Shown here piece by piece: positions 40,380 through 53,094 of a stretch of 64,000 nt of DNA. The DNA is from Rhipicephalus microplus (taxonomy: Eukaryota; Arthropoda; Arachnida; Ixodida; Ixodidae): contig NC_134710.1 in NCBI RefSeq assembly GCF_043290135.1, positions 205,952,692 through 206,016,691 of the forward strand, given 5' to 3'. Within the stretch, counting starts at the first letter, position 1. The number at the start of each line of letters is the position of its first letter. The position numbers and the translations under genes were made by a program. Under the pieces are notes generated by a model that was not told the DNA's origin, searched no databases, and saw only the letters and a list, made by a program, of their open reading frames with translations.

Positions 40380-41300
40380 AGGTGGGAGGGGAGTGAAGGC
40401 AGAAGATGGGTGTGGGGGGAAGCTTGGGAGGGGGGCAGCGCAGCGGCTCGTGCCTTCCAGTAGCGGGCTCTTGGCTCGTGCTGCGTCATTAGGAAGAGGG
40501 GCATCGCGGAGGTGTGTTGCCGCCGAGCCCCGTTGGGTTCTCTTGAATCGCTCCCCCCCCCCCAGCAGCAGCACCACTTCTTGCTCCAAGACCGGATTTG
40601 GAGCCCCGCGGCGCTCCCCTCCCTCCCATCAGTCTCGACCCCATCTTGTCAGTCCCCTCCCCCTCTCTTTCCACGTCTCCTCTCTAGGAATCATTTCTAT
40701 GATGTTCTCGCTTTCCCTGAGCTTTTCTTGTTTTTTGACTGGCTACAGTGTTTCGTCTTCTTCGAACATTCGTTTCTTCAAGAGGACTCCCCCGGTCGTG
40801 TTTATACTCGAGCCGCCCTTTACGGTCTTTTGGCTGCCTCCGTCCAGGACTTGTTACTCTTTTGGCGCTTCGAGAGCCTCCCCGGGCCGACCCAAAGGCG
40901 GCCAGCTTTTCGTATACCTGTTCGGCTGAATCGTCTCTGCAGCGCGCATCCTACCTGCCTCCCTTCTCTTCTCCTTCCGTCTGTTATCTTTGTGCGCTTT
41001 TGTCGCGCCCGCCCTCCTCTATCTGCTCGCTTTTTGTTTGATCGTTTCCACCCTGTTGCTGCATTTGTGTTTTGTTTCAGGCCAGCTTGTTGGCCGGCTC
41101 CAGCCAAGCATCCTCCCGGAGGAGGCGGGCTGCTGCCGGGCCTGCTCCGGGATCAGTTACCTCCAGCTGCTAGCAGGCCTTGTTTGCTGCCGCGCTCCTG
41201 GATAACGACGCGCTGGCGACAGCCCGGCCTGAAGGCGACAATTAACGGCGCTCAAACCTCGCCCTATTGGTCTCGGACATCCCTTCTGTAAGCGGACGAG
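40380..41300. other. pyrimidine-rich, G+C-rich segment
   Basis: Strong C/T bias on the plus strand (runs such as CCCTCCCCCTCTCTTTCC) yields a Ser/Pro/Leu/Phe-rich open frame of up to 259 codons with no recognisable domain; overlapping frames on both strands are also open. The composition explains the open frames. It could be a regulatory or 5' non-coding region of a gene or a retroelement; nothing decides. Confidence 0.35.
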
Positions 41301-42730
41301 GAACAAAAATCCCGTGCCGACGTATGGGCGCACGCAAAACAGAAGCATGGTTGTAAAATACCAGAATGAAGACATGAGCGACCTGGAATTACATTGGAAA
41401 CACTTTTGAGTGGATAGTTGTTCAGAGAGCCGACGAAATCTGATGTCGCTAGTCGCACGCTGTGTCCAGTAATGATTGTTACAGGATGAAATATATCAAA
41501 ATTACGAACAAATACGAACAAGTTTACAAATATATCAAATACGAACAAGTTTACAGGCGGATAAGCCAGCTTACGTTCATTTAGTAAATCTTGGATACCA
41601 CAATTTACAGTGCAGAAGCGAGGTAATGTACTTCCTGACTGAGAAATATTTATCTTATATTCCGGGAATATGTAGCAAAACTGATCTATGATGGACAAGC
41701 GCACTTCTTTAAGTGAAAAAGTTTTGATGCAATTTAGCATTTTTGATGCCTGGTCCTAGTTTTCACGACGCATGCCTCGGTTATCGAGCCCGCTATCACT
41801 GATTCTCAATGACGGGCTCAATCGCCAAGAGCCGCACGTGACCAGCCACTATATTCCTTTGAACATCCTAAGATGTCACTAAGATGAGAGATGTACCCTA
41901 GATATCATTCGAAATGAAACCAAGTCGTGTTGCTTTTGCAAGCGTAAGTATAAAGCGAGATTCAGTAGAAAGGAAGTTGGGAGGACTTGCTCAGGTTTTA
42001 GCAGGGCAAACGATGAAGCCTACCTTATTATTGAGTGTGAGTATATCAGCCCGGTTGTAAATTTGGGCAATGGCCTACAGCTGCTGGGACAGCACGGGAA
42101 AGATGAACGTGTAGTGAACAGAGATCAGGAAAAGGCGGCTAAAGGATTGGCGAACGAAAGGAGCGGGCAAGGACAGAAACAAACTAGCACAACAGAAAGA
42201 ACCGTTACAGAAAGAAAGCCAATTGTTGGTCTTTCTTCCGCTGAAAAAATGTTTACTTCATTAGGCAAGACATTAGGCCGAAATTAAAATTTGTCTGGTC
42301 AGCTCTCGGGCCACCGCCCTTTTTATGGAGGGGACGATCCTATAGCATATCCACCGTCACAATGGCAGACCCGTGGACAGCGATGCGGGAGTTTGGAGGA
42401 CGGAGCCTACACGTGTTTTCGCAATCAGTGGTATGTGCGCTTGGTGACTGGTTTCTGCCACCTTTCAATACGCCGGAAATACCTTCGCTTTGACTCTTGG
42501 TCCGAGGTGTCGTGACATCTGTTAGAATACCAGGCTCGTTTCGCCGCTGCTTCTGGATGACGCTAATCATAACGAATTCACTCCCTTAGGGAGAACTTCA
42601 GAGAGTGCCGACGTATAAATTCTTTCACCAAAAGGCAGTTTTATTGCGACAGCAATTACGTGTACACTGTCGGCTGGATTTCGCCGCCGGCGTAGACGTC
42701 GGCGCCATGCACCGTATATGTATACGTATC
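41301..42730. other. unassigned sequence
   Basis: No recognisable gene or repeat. A frame of about 74 codons at 42063-42287 is rich in charged residues but has no motif. Confidence 0.35.
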
Positions 42731-42734
42731 TATA

Positions 42735-42865
42735 TATATGAAAACGCAACAAAGAAAAATATCCAGAAAAAAGCACTCCGGTGCGCGGAAATCAAACTTG
42801 GGACCTCCGCGTCGTGAATGCGAGGCGTTAATCACTGAGCTACCGAGGTGTACCTCAGTGGACGT
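42735..42865 (-). mobile_element. tRNA-like SINE fragment
   Basis: Minus strand: CACCTCGGTAGCTCAGTGAT (D-arm/A-box type), an anticodon-like region GCCTCGCATTCACGACGCGG, and CCCAAGTTTGATTTCCGCGC in the T-arm position, then an A/T-rich tail. The weak anticodon stem argues against a functional tRNA gene. Confidence 0.45.
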
Positions 42866-43796
42866 TCAAACGGCAAGGTATTTATGTCTACCACTTACCC
42901 CTGTTGGCGGGAATATCGGGGAGAACTATCGTGTTTTCAGCATTATCAGCAAGATGGCGCTGTGAGCGTGCGGCGGCTCTGATCTTGTACGCGTACTTTG
43001 ACCCACGTAGAAAATAATGGGGTGTACGCTCGATCGCGTGCCCTTATCTTGCAGTGAGGAAGATCCTATGTCTTGGCTAGCCTTTGAGTTTCGCCGGAAC
43101 GATTCTGTTGTAGTTACCGGTCGCACAAAAGTGACTGCAATTGTTTCGCAGCCTCCGTTTGTGAAAAGGGCACGCTTTTCAGACAAAGCGAAGTAGCAAC
43201 TGAGACGCTTATTCGCATTCATCTGTACCTGTGAGTTCGTTTCGTCAGTCATTTGTGTGTGAGAAACGTGGGGCCCATTTCGATGTGCTTACCGTTCTGC
43301 GCGTGACCTTCCAATTTATCACTATCACGTTCATTGTTTCGCCTTTGTGGTAAAGCTATGACTTTTTTGTTCAACGCACAATTTTGGGATACACATTGTC
43401 ACACCCCTTGAATGTTGTTATACCCCTTGAAATAGATGCACTGACTGGGCTGATCTTGACAAGCTTAGATAAACGCTAATACAAGGGGAGATACACAGAT
43501 ATGAATGACGTAGATGTATTCTCCAGAGCTGCTCACAAAAGCAGAAAAGCACATTCCTTTCATACTACAAGAAACACTGGTTGTGCATCTAAGACCGAGT
43601 TATAGCCAAGAGATGGTGAAACAAAAGAAATATTTGTAACTGCCTAATCTAAGGAAATACATTTATCATGCATGTATGCTAGGCACAAAATAAACCTCAG
43701 GTGGGTTTACACATATATTTCCGGAACAATCATTGACTGTAGCGTTACAACTATAAGTAATAAAGCGCATGCGCCAGAAGAACTTCCAGAACACCC
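42866..43796. other. unassigned sequence
   Basis: No recognisable gene or repeat; short open frames without motifs. Confidence 0.35.
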
Positions 43797-43805
43797 AGTG
43801 TTCTT

Positions 43806-43934
43806 GATTGATATGTGGGGTTTAACGTCCCGAAACCACCATATGATTATGAGAGACGCCGTAGTGGAGGGCTCCGGAAATTTCGACCACCTGGGGTTCT
43901 TTAACGTGCACCCAAATCTGAGCACACGGCACCT
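43806..43934 (-). mobile_element. 5'-truncated Ruka-type SINE with TSD
   Basis: Minus strand carries the SINE 3' half (GTGCACGTTAAAGAACCCCA to CCCCACATATCAATC). AGTGTTCTT flanks it at 43797-43805 and 43935-43943; the wider match CCAGTGTTCTT versus CCTAGTGTTCTT differs by one base. Confidence 0.8.
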
Positions 43935-44261
43935 AGTGTTCTTTCATATACCAATACTTTTTCATAGCGATGAAGAATTTTGATGAAAAGAACGGATACA
44001 TTGTATTGTTTTGAGAAGTGGCTGAAGTCAGCGCGGTAAAAGGCACGCACAATTAAGTCCATTCTTCATCTGTGGTCTTTAATCATGTCTCTGTCATGGC
44101 GCACTACGCGCGGACTTCTCTTTTCATGAAAAGGCAAAATTCATGATAGAGAGCGGCAGCTCGTCTTTCTGTTGAACGTGTTTGCAGTGTGCTGGATTTA
44201 CAGTACACTGCAACATACTTTTCTTTAAAGTATTAAGAGTTGTACATTCTAAAGCCACGAT

Positions 44262-44450
44262 ATGGATCCCAGAGAGCCCGTCGAGGAGGGCTCCGGAAAT
44301 ATAAACCATTTGGTTTTTTTTTTGAACGTGCACGGACATCGCACAGTTCACGGGCCTCTATACTATTTCGCCTCCACCGAGATGCGACCGCCGTGGCCGG
44401 GATAGTACTCGAGTCTTTCGGGTCAGCAGCTGCGGCACCTTCCTTCGCCA
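44262..44450 (-). mobile_element. diverged Ruka-type SINE
   Basis: Minus strand shows the head end (GACCCGAAAGACTCGAGTAC, GGTGGAGGCGAAA), GTCCGTGCACGTTC, an A-rich insertion, then TTTCCGGAGCCCTCCTCGAC. More decayed than the other copies. Confidence 0.6.
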
Positions 44451-44514
44451 CTGATCCGCCATGGCGTATGGGGGTTTCTTTTCCAGAGGTGCACTGAGAG
44501 ACGGGGTCGGAGCC

Positions 44515-45420
<906 letters not shown>

Positions 45421-45424
45421 TTGT

Positions 45425-45625
45425 TAAGCACTACAGTAATGAGAAGTAACACACAAGAAAACTAAATAAAGTATAGCAATATCATTTTTAATAATTATGA
45501 TGTAAATGGGAAGAAAGCAAAGTGGTCGAAAAGATAACTTGCTGCTGGCGGGAATCGAACGTGTTACCCTCGAATAACGCATCCAGTACTTCACAAACTG
45601 AACGCTGGTTCGTTCGCTGCCAAGC
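45425..45625 (-). mobile_element. tRNA-derived SINE, third copy
   Basis: Minus strand head near 45610-45540 with GGGTAACACGTTCGATTCCC in the T-arm region, then AAGTTATCTTTTCGACCACT and the A/T-rich tail shared with 6755-6870. The D-arm region is degraded. Confidence 0.55.
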
Positions 45626-45639
45626 ACGCCCACAGCGTC

Positions 45640-46139
45640 ATCTCGCCAACATTTTTTTTAGTGCGAAGCACTTCTTTGCGCACTGTATACGCTTTTAACG
45701 TGTCTGTCTATCTAGCCGCCAACGTGTGGGTGGTCTCGTGATCTCCCCTTAACATGGGGTCGACCAAAAAATTAGGGCTGGAAAGTAAGAAGCTTTGATG
45801 ATTATCACTGTGTGGTCATGCATGACATGAGTATTGAGAAAATCCCATCACGCGCGACGTCGAACCCTTTCTTCCTGACATGTGTGACACACACCAGTAC
45901 ACCACGGGCCGTAGTATGCGCCGTAGGTGTTAGGCAGTCTGCCAATTCGCTTTTAAATTTCGGTGCCAGCCATCCAAATTAGGATGCCTTGTGGATAGAG
46001 GCGATGTGGTCCAGGGGCGCGTTCGCAAAGTCGATATGATATCGACTTCGAGGCTGGAAATCTTCGCTCCAATAGCGAATGCTTTAAAATCCCCTTTCTT
46101 TCGTGCAGAGTGGCATCTCCACCCCTTCCCTTCCTACGC
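45640..46139. other. unassigned sequence
   Basis: No recognisable gene or repeat. A minus frame of about 62 codons (45953-46141) has no motif. Confidence 0.35.
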
Positions 46140-46500
46140 AAATTGCCCCTCTGATCAATAAATATTGAGCTTGCGTATTGGCGCTATACATTTAGTACAC
46201 TGAAGTAAGCGTTGGCAGACGTGGGTACCTATAAACGTGAGCTGACACAAAGCTGACAGTAATGCTGACCAGATAAGACCATACGTCTGTGAGAAAATGT
46301 GGAGCTCACCGAGACTAAAAAATATATTTTGCGCCTAGGACTCCCTTAGAGTCCGATTCATTGAAGCCTTCCTCAACCGAACTCACGCGCACTGACACTA
46401 ATTTTTTTTATGAACGGGACTCACTCGGACTCAAAAGCACGTAAATATTACTCACTAAGACTCATGACTTGACGCGAATCTGGGTGAGTTTGCCCACCCA
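46140..46500 (+). repeat. ACTCACTCGGACTCA-type dispersed repeat, copy 2
   Basis: Collinear with 17850-18200: CCTCTGATCAATAAATATTG, then TATAAACGTG, a CTCCTCAACCG-like block and ACTCACTAAGACTCATG at the end. Confidence 0.65.
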
Positions 46501-47070
46501 TCATCTGCTGTAGTCTCCACCCTGAGTGTCGAATATTTGTGCGTGTGAAACACTGGAATCGCAAAGATTCCCGCGAGGACGTTAGAAAAATGTAATCGAA
46601 AACTTGCCTACATTCTGATTTGTTTTTGATAGTTGCCTAATAGTAAAACAACGGCACGCTGGGTCTTCCAATAGAAAACTAAAAATTGTGATCATCTTTC
46701 ACATAATCAAACAACATGCAATTACTAAGCGGAACTCTCCAAAATAACCAGAATCCGAGGCACCATTCAGAAAGGTCTATACATCATCACTGCAGCAGAC
46801 CTGTGACCAAAATGCGAGTGGTTCGCGCAATGAAGCACCCTAGTAACTAAACTGCCCTAGTACATCGCCTAACCATTGGGGCATTATTATATCGAGCTTC
46901 GTGCTTTTCTGAAAATTTGTTAGGGTGAATGCGTCTCGGGATCTCACCACCTATCATTCTCACATTATAGTAACTATGATGAATGAATTACATATGCAGT
47001 TGATTAGCAAAAAATATATTTATTCAGACGTTTAAGTTTGCCGCGCACTAAATATCTTGTGTAGTGAACA
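46501..47070. other. unassigned sequence
   Basis: A+T-rich, no feature recognised. It could contain the lost 5' part of the LINE that begins to be readable at 47071. Confidence 0.35.
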
Positions 47071-47765
47071 ATGCGTGATGACGACGAAGCAGCCAAGAAA
47101 GCTAGCCACAGTGATAGTGGTAGCCCCATGACCCCTGCTGAAGCTTGCTTGGATTTTGTAGTCTTGACGTTCCTTGTCGTTCTAGTACGTTTATACGAAG
47201 CGCTGGGTTTGAGGCAGGCATTCGGTAATATATCCGACAGAAATATAATGAAAGAGCTTAAATCGTTGAATTGCGGGGCTCCAACATTTTTCTATGTCAC
47301 ATCATTTCTTTCGAACAGCACAGCTACCATTGGCATGAACAACATACGTTCTTAAAAATTTCCAATGCCGAATAAAGGCACGCCGAGAGGCACTGCCCTG
47401 TCTCCACTCCTTTTTAATATAGCGAAAAATATAGCAAAGCAGCTGGAGCGAATCTATGACCTCGAATTCACGGTCTTTGCAGATAAAATCACACTGTGGT
47501 TCGATAAAGGCTCACTGAGATAGAAGGAGCAAATCTTACGAAAAGTGGTCAACACAGTGCTTGTAGGCGTTTGCCAAAGGGAATGGTGTGCATGTGCACC
47601 CGATCAATTAGAGTTTATTGGAGTCTATGGCATAAATTATAGAAACCAACCAGCCTTATATAACTAAGCATGTGAATCAAACGCTGTCGCAGAGACATAT
47701 GATGAAAATATTGGGATTACAGCTGCAAAGCAGCAAGAGAGCCACCTATACAAATAAAATACTGA
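47071..47765 (+). pseudogene. decayed LINE reverse transcriptase (RNase H-bearing type)
   Basis: Readable RT segments in shifting frames: FFYVTSFLSNSTATIG, then PNKGTPRGTALSPLLFNIA (motif B), then LEFTVFADKITLW. The catalytic box is FADK (47476-47487) where FADD is expected, so a catalytic Asp is lost. Stops follow. The order and wording match I/Jockey-group LINEs. A matching RNase H fragment lies at 49397-49752, so both may be one element. Confidence 0.75.
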
Positions 47766-47789
47766 AATGCACAATAAAGAAGTGTGGAC

Positions 47790-48180
47790 CATTTACCTGA
47801 AGGGAACCCTGATGGGATGCCAAGCAGCAGCGATGCGCGTGGCGTTGACCTGGTTGAAACAGGCGTCGATGTGGGTGCTGTAAAAATGGTTTGAAGAGAA
47901 GCTCGGCGTAGTGTTTACTGTAGTAAATGTTTGTTTGAGACGCAAAGACATGGGAGGTGGGATGCTTTGAAGACTCTTGCACTCGGCTTCCTTGGCTCGC
48001 GTCTCGTCGCTGTTACCAGCGCGCTGTCTGTGTTCTCGAATACGATCGGTGTTCTTGACTCGCACATCGTCGATGTCGTTGGTCTTCCACTACCGACGCT
48101 TGCGTTCAGCTTCCCTGGCACACGCCTCGTCGGTGTTGACGTCGCCATTCGCGAACGCGATCGGCTTTGCTAACCCTCGC
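47790..48180 (-). other. Arg/Glu/Ala-rich repetitive coding remnant
   Basis: On the minus strand two segments, ACAREAERKRR and TRAKEAECK, recur about 41 codons apart in one frame, with an intervening stop. Such basic and acidic alternating repeats occur in DNA-binding repeat proteins and in some transposon proteins. A donor-like CAGGTAAAT occurs at its 3' end (about 47798). Too decayed to classify. Confidence 0.25.
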
Positions 48181-49148
48181 AATGCCGGTGACAGCCGGGA
48201 AAGGTACGCGCACACTAGCGGGAAGCATGCCACGACAGCGTCCCACCCATCGGCGCAATCACGCGGCAAGCAGCGGCGCGCTGTCTACATTGTCGGCGCA
48301 TGACCTCTGATATTGAAACCTGCAGCGCGCCCGCCGTCTCGTAGGCCATGGACAGCGGCTCGCGCACCTACCGGCTCGCGGCTTCCTCTCGCCAACAGAT
48401 GGAGAGAGGTGGTGCGGGTAAAGCCCACGTGAGGAGGGGGCTCGAGCGTTGCGAGCGGTGGAGAGGGTGAAGCGAAAGAGCTGACACGCAGTGAGCGCGT
48501 GGCAGGCGAGGGAGAAAGACGTCACCGCGCACTTCTAGGAGGGCGTGAGCTACTTGGCAGCGCTCCAATACCTGCGGTGAGGGAAGCAGTGCGGAAGGAG
48601 GGACAGCGTTACACAGTCTAGTCAAAGAGCTGCTTCGCATCTAAACCATAGCTCCATTGCTCCATAGGATAACAAAAAAAAGGCAAAGGGCTAAACAAAG
48701 GGGAAACTCCACGCTTGGTACAAGATTTCATCCTTATAAGAGTCACATGTGGGCTACCGTATCAGGAGCTCACACTAACAGAAAATGAAGATTGTCATGA
48801 TCATACATGGAGTCTACAAAGCTGACTTAGGTATACCGCTTGATGCATAAAATGACAAAATGGGAACGTTTGGTGTGTACAGTTTGTTCGAAGAGCTTAC
48901 GCCAGCAACGCTTCTTCCGCAGATGGAACTATACGCCTGCCCAAGGTAGGCGAAAAACCCCCATTCGCTTGGGATACGCTACTACACCACAATACTTCCG
49001 GGAGAACGTTACTGCTATATCAACGGCTTCAAAAACAGTTTGGCTAAACTCACGAGGTGGAACACATTTATGCCGCCAAATAAAGCCAGTGCAGCGTCAG
49101 AGCAGTAGTTCAGCCACTGTCGCATACGGTTAAAACGGTCGCAGCGTC
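48181..49148. other. mostly unassigned; possible LINE inter-domain part
   Basis: 48.2-48.65 kb is G+C-rich with no motif. 48.84-49.13 kb has an open frame of about 97 codons (RRWNYTPAQGRRKTPIRLGY) between the LINE RT and RNase H fragments. It might be the LINE connection region, but I cannot support that by motif. Confidence 0.3.
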
Positions 49149-49161
49149 AATTAAAACGACC

Positions 49162-49396
49162 CCGCCACAGTTTAGTGGCTAAGGTACTCGGCTGCTGACC
49201 CGCAGGTCGCGAAATTGAATACCGGCTGCGGCGGCTGCATTTTCGATGGAGGCGGAAATCTTGTAGGTCCGTGTGCTCAGATTTGGGTGCACGTTAAAGA
49301 ACCCCAGGTGGTCGAAATTTCCGGAGCCCTCCACTACGGTGTCTCTCATAATCATATGATGGTTTTGGGACCTTAAACTCCATATATCAATCAATG
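49162..49396 (+). mobile_element. near full-length Ruka-type SINE with 13-bp TSD
   Basis: 235 bp: tRNA-like head (CACAGTTTAGTGGCTAAGGT, GAAATTGAATACCG), GCTGCGGCGGCTGCA, GGTGCACGTTAAAGAACCCC, TTTCCGGAGCCCTCCACTAC and an ATCAATCAATG tail. AATTAAAACGACC flanks it at 49149-49161 and 49397-49409. It is inserted into LINE sequence just upstream of the RNase H fragment. Confidence 0.88.
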
Positions 49397-49409
49397 AATT
49401 AAAACGACC

Positions 49410-49752
49410 TGTACAACAACTGCGGAAGCAGCGGCTATTGCGCTAGCTAATATACATCTAAAGAGACACAGAATACATCCACGCTTGTCTTCTCTGATGC
49501 GCAGGAAGCCTGCAGAATGTTTCTACGTGGTGTACTACTAAATGTCGCCTTGAAAATACTCGATGACTACCTGACACAGGATCATGCCACAATCTGGTGT
49601 CAAGGCCACGAGGGTATCTTGGGTAGTGAGCTGGGGCTCAGTTTCACTTGTGGTTTGAGCAACCGAGTGAGAGCCCTAATCACTACGATTTTCACACTGC
49701 ACGCGATATACGGGAGCATCAGCGTAAAGCAACGCAGCGGTATACACAAATG
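49410..49752 (+). pseudogene. LINE RNase H domain fragment
   Basis: Readable parts: TAEAAAIALANIHLKRHR, SDAQEACRMFLRGVLL and ATIWCQGHEGILGSELGLS. These match the middle and end of the RNase H domain of I-group LINEs (the WCPGHEG.PGNE pattern). One or more frame changes lie near the start. It probably belongs with the RT at 47071-47765. Confidence 0.65.
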
Positions 49753-49849
49753 ACTTGATGTTGACGAAGCTCGCCGCCTTAGACTAATTCAGGTTAACAC
49801 TTTTCCACATTTCGAAAATTTGCATCTCATAAACCCCAAAGCATAGGTC

Positions 49850-50170
49850 GGCGAACTCACTCATGAATTGAGTCACTCGGTCTCAAATCGAGCAATGAGC
49901 CTGAGTGAGTCCGGGTGAGTAATATTTTGCTGCGTTTGAGTTCGAGTGAATTCCACGTTATTGTTCTTGCCAACATATGGTTCTATCTACTGATCTTCAG
50001 CATTGCTGTGAACATTATCTGGAGTCACTTTCATACTCACGTATACTCACACGTATTGCACAGAAGTGTAATTCATGCACCATTTTCACTTTTAGGGATC
50101 AAAGGCGTGAATTACGTAGAGGGAGCCTTGAACTCCCCGTCCCCAGCTCACCAACAACACTTCCAGGGAA
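49850..50170 (-). repeat. ACTCACTCGGACTCA-type dispersed repeat, copy 3
   Basis: Reverse orientation: GCCTGAGTGAGTCCGGGTGA and GTTTGAGTTCGAGTGAATTC followed by a diverged body. Less complete than copies 1 and 2. Confidence 0.5.
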
Positions 50171-50204
50171 TATCTCATAAAAAAATTGTCAGATCACACG
50201 TTCG

Positions 50205-50824
50205 TGGGAATGTATGACACGCGAAGCACGAATGAGGAAATATGATATGTTAAGCCGTACATAACTTTCACGTCAGGATTATCATGTTTGCGCCTGCCAT
50301 TTGTGTTAGCCGTTCATTGAAGTGACCTAATACCGAATTTGGTATATGTGAAGCTAGCAAAACGGCCGCGTGGGCACTATGAGCGTAGCATATGTAGTGA
50401 TGTTTTACATGGCACACATGCCATGATTATCGTGTTTGGACGTGTCATTAACCTTAGTCGTCTATTGACGTTACCCAACACCACATTTGATAAATGTGAA
50501 GCCAGCGAAACGACTGCGAGCGCATCTCGAGCGTGGCATGTAGTCCTGTTTTACGTGACATGCATGTCACGATTATGTTGTTTGGACGTGTCATTTACCT
50601 TCTACATACGTTTGCGTCGTGTGATGCCAAATCCTATCTCGCAAAACTACCGCGAGAACATCATAAGAGTGGCTTGTAGTAATGTTCTTACATGACACGC
50701 ATGCATTATTATCATCTTTGCACCAGTCATATACCTTCACATCTATTCACGTCGCGTAATGCCAAATCTTGTATATGTGAAGCTAGCGAAACGACTGCGA
50801 GCGCACCATGAGCATGGCATGTAG
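50205..50824 (+). mobile_element. GATA-type composite repeat, copy C, left part
   Basis: Four diverged 146-bp subrepeats, with boxes AGCTAGCAAAACGG, GCCAGCGAAACGACTGCG and AGCTAGCGAAACGACTGCGA spaced about 140-150 bp apart. It is interrupted at 50824 by a solo LTR and resumes at 52483. Confidence 0.65.
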
Positions 50825-52478
50825 TGTTAGAAATAAGGTGTCGAGACATCTCACCACGTCCATGATTGTGGCGACCTTGGGTAGCGTGGTCCTAACTGGA
50901 GCCATCCGAGTCTTCGGAGAAGACGAGTAGAGGAGCCGGAGTTGGTAATAAGAAGCGTTTAAGTACAGTATTAACAAGTTTAGAGTAACGTGGAACAACA
51001 TGAAACAGATGAAGCACACCGGAGCGTCTCTGCACTCGCGTTTTATACCCTCCATCTTCCTGAGATTTTTTGCAAGCATTACAATTGTGTCCAGGATCCT
51101 TCAATAGGATAGTCGTACTCCACTCCGCCCTCGAAGAGGCAAAGTGCCTCCTTGCTGGAAAGGCCAAAGGCGCGCACATCTCGTTGCACAGGGAGGGGCA
51201 ATACGGCACCATTGGCACAGTGCGATGACTTGGAACTCCTCGAGTAGAGTTGATTAATCCAGTTGGTAAGATTCAGGGCTGACTCATCCACAGCTGCTAG
51301 CTCCTGGCAGGCCGCGAAGACAAGAATGCAACAAGGCACGGCCGCTTACCAAGGTATGTGGAAAACGTTTTCGCGGACCAAGTCAAGATGATCGGCCCAT
51401 TGTCCGGTGTGACGCGAAAACCCGAGCAACGCAGAGGGGGCGACAGCTCAGTCTGTAATCGTCGCTTGTGGTAGTTCATCTGTCAGGCGTCTCTAAAGGA
51501 TTTTTGGTCCGGTAGTCGACGGCCCAGCAGAATCCGCTGCACCGCTACTGTGTTGAAGCCGCTTTGGAACGTCGCTTTAAGCGCGAGACAGACGGTGTGA
51601 TTTTCCATGCAATTATTATCGTATTATCGCATCCCACCGCCACGTAGTCGGTCCGGTGAGCATCAAACCTGCCAGATATTTTCGTCAGCGCATCTCACCG
51701 CCACATGGCAGCAGCCAATCACAGCGCGAGCAGACGAGTGGCGTCACGCTGCTGGTGGCACCATCTCTTTATCGCCGCGCCCATCTTCCGTGGTCTAGGC
51801 TGGTTCAGGCGAGTCAATGGAGTGGAGCAAGGCTGTGTTTGCTGAAATCGTTGAATACACTTCCATTGTGACGTGAAATTATTCCGGATTGAGTAAAGTG
51901 ATGTTCGAAGTGTGCCATTCCTGCAAGATATCGCCCGTTTTGAAACCTTTAACGAGGTAGGAGATTGTGAGCAACTTCCACCTCTGCTCGTCCCATCGAT
52001 GATATCGACAAAGTAGTAGCGTATGCTAAGGCATTACATACGAGTGCAAAGCTTGATAGTGTAGTAAAAAAAAGTGCTTGATCATGAGTTCGCGTGTGAA
52101 CGGCGTAGGCGACGGCCGGCGCCCGCCATGCTTGGCTTACCTGTCAGAGTCGTGAATAATCAGCTTTTGCCGCTGTTGCGACCTGCTTGTCCTCCACGAT
52201 GGTGTTTTAATAATTATTTTTTTACGGAACTTAGCATGGCTGGGCAAGTTTGTTTGTTTTCAGCTTCATTACGAGGGTACGAAGTCGCCCGACCGTGCAT
52301 GCCAAGGCGCCCCTTGGGGGGTGGGGGGAGGAGGGAGCCTGCCACTGATAGCTCCTTCGCCCCCGTGTGTACCGAAACGTCGAATGGGGCACGCCGCACC
52401 ATGAGACGCAGCACGCGGCATCGCACGGAAAATCGCACGTCTATCACATGTCGTTACCGGCAGGGTCACGGCACACCA
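50825..52478 (-). mobile_element. probable 1.65-kb solo LTR with 4-bp TSD
   Basis: The segment begins TGTTAGAAATAAGG and ends GGCACACCA (TG...CA). It is flanked by GTAG at 50821-50824 and 52479-52482, and the host repeat continues across it. On the minus strand a TATAAAA box lies at 51047-51041 with about 220 bp to the end, fitting U3-R-U5 order for an LTR transcribed leftward. No protein motifs and no second LTR were seen. A non-autonomous element of another kind is possible. Confidence 0.6.
51041..51047 (-). promoter_or_regulatory. TATA box of the solo LTR
   Basis: TATAAAA on the minus strand, preceded by a G-rich AAGATGGAGGG; the position suits a U3/R boundary near 51010. Confidence 0.45.
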
Positions 52479-52482
52479 GTAG

Positions 52483-52769
52483 TCCTTACTTACATGACAT
52501 GCATTACATGATTTCCCTGTTAAGAACTGTCACTTACGTTCGCCTTGCAGTCAAGTCATACCATACCAGTTTTGCAATATATATGTCAAGTGAACGAAAC
52601 CACCACAAAAGTAGCAAGACTGTGACATGTAATTTATCCATGACATACATGCCTTGATTTTAATATTATGATTACTCACTTATTCTCATCATACAGTCAT
52701 GTTATGCCATACCAACTTTGGTGTAGATCCCATTATCGAAACAGCCTGGAGAGCTAAAAGTTGTAGGCG

Positions 52770-52840
<71 letters not shown>

Positions 52841-52844
52841 CGAC

Positions 52845-52903
<59 letters not shown>

Positions 52904-52945
52904 CTCAAGGTCACCGAAGTTCGCTAAGAAATGCTTCGCGTTTAA
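52483..52945 (+). mobile_element. GATA-type composite repeat, copy C, right part
   Basis: Continues the last subrepeat (TTACATGACATGCATTACAT), then GGAGAGCTAAAAGTTGTAGG, (GACA)n/(GATA)n at about 52768-52902 and the terminal box GCTAAGAAATGCTTCGCG plus TTTAATAG. Confidence 0.65.
52768..52902 (+). repeat. (GACA)n-(GATA)n microsatellite
   Basis: About 75 bp of GACA then about 55 bp of GATA. Confidence 0.97.
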
Positions 52946-53094
52946 TAGAACTTATGTTGTCATCTCTTTCCAGAACAATGCTACTACTGGTTAGAGAGCA
53001 CTTATAGCTCGTATTCGAAGATACTATACCAAAAGGCGCCAAGAACAGAACCCATTGCGTAAGATATTGGTGTTAAAGAGAATTATAGAATAAT

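Noticed and set aside
40512..41291. 259-codon open frame as a protein gene
   Set aside because: C/T-rich composition opens several frames on both strands; low-complexity Ser/Pro/Leu/Phe content with no domain.
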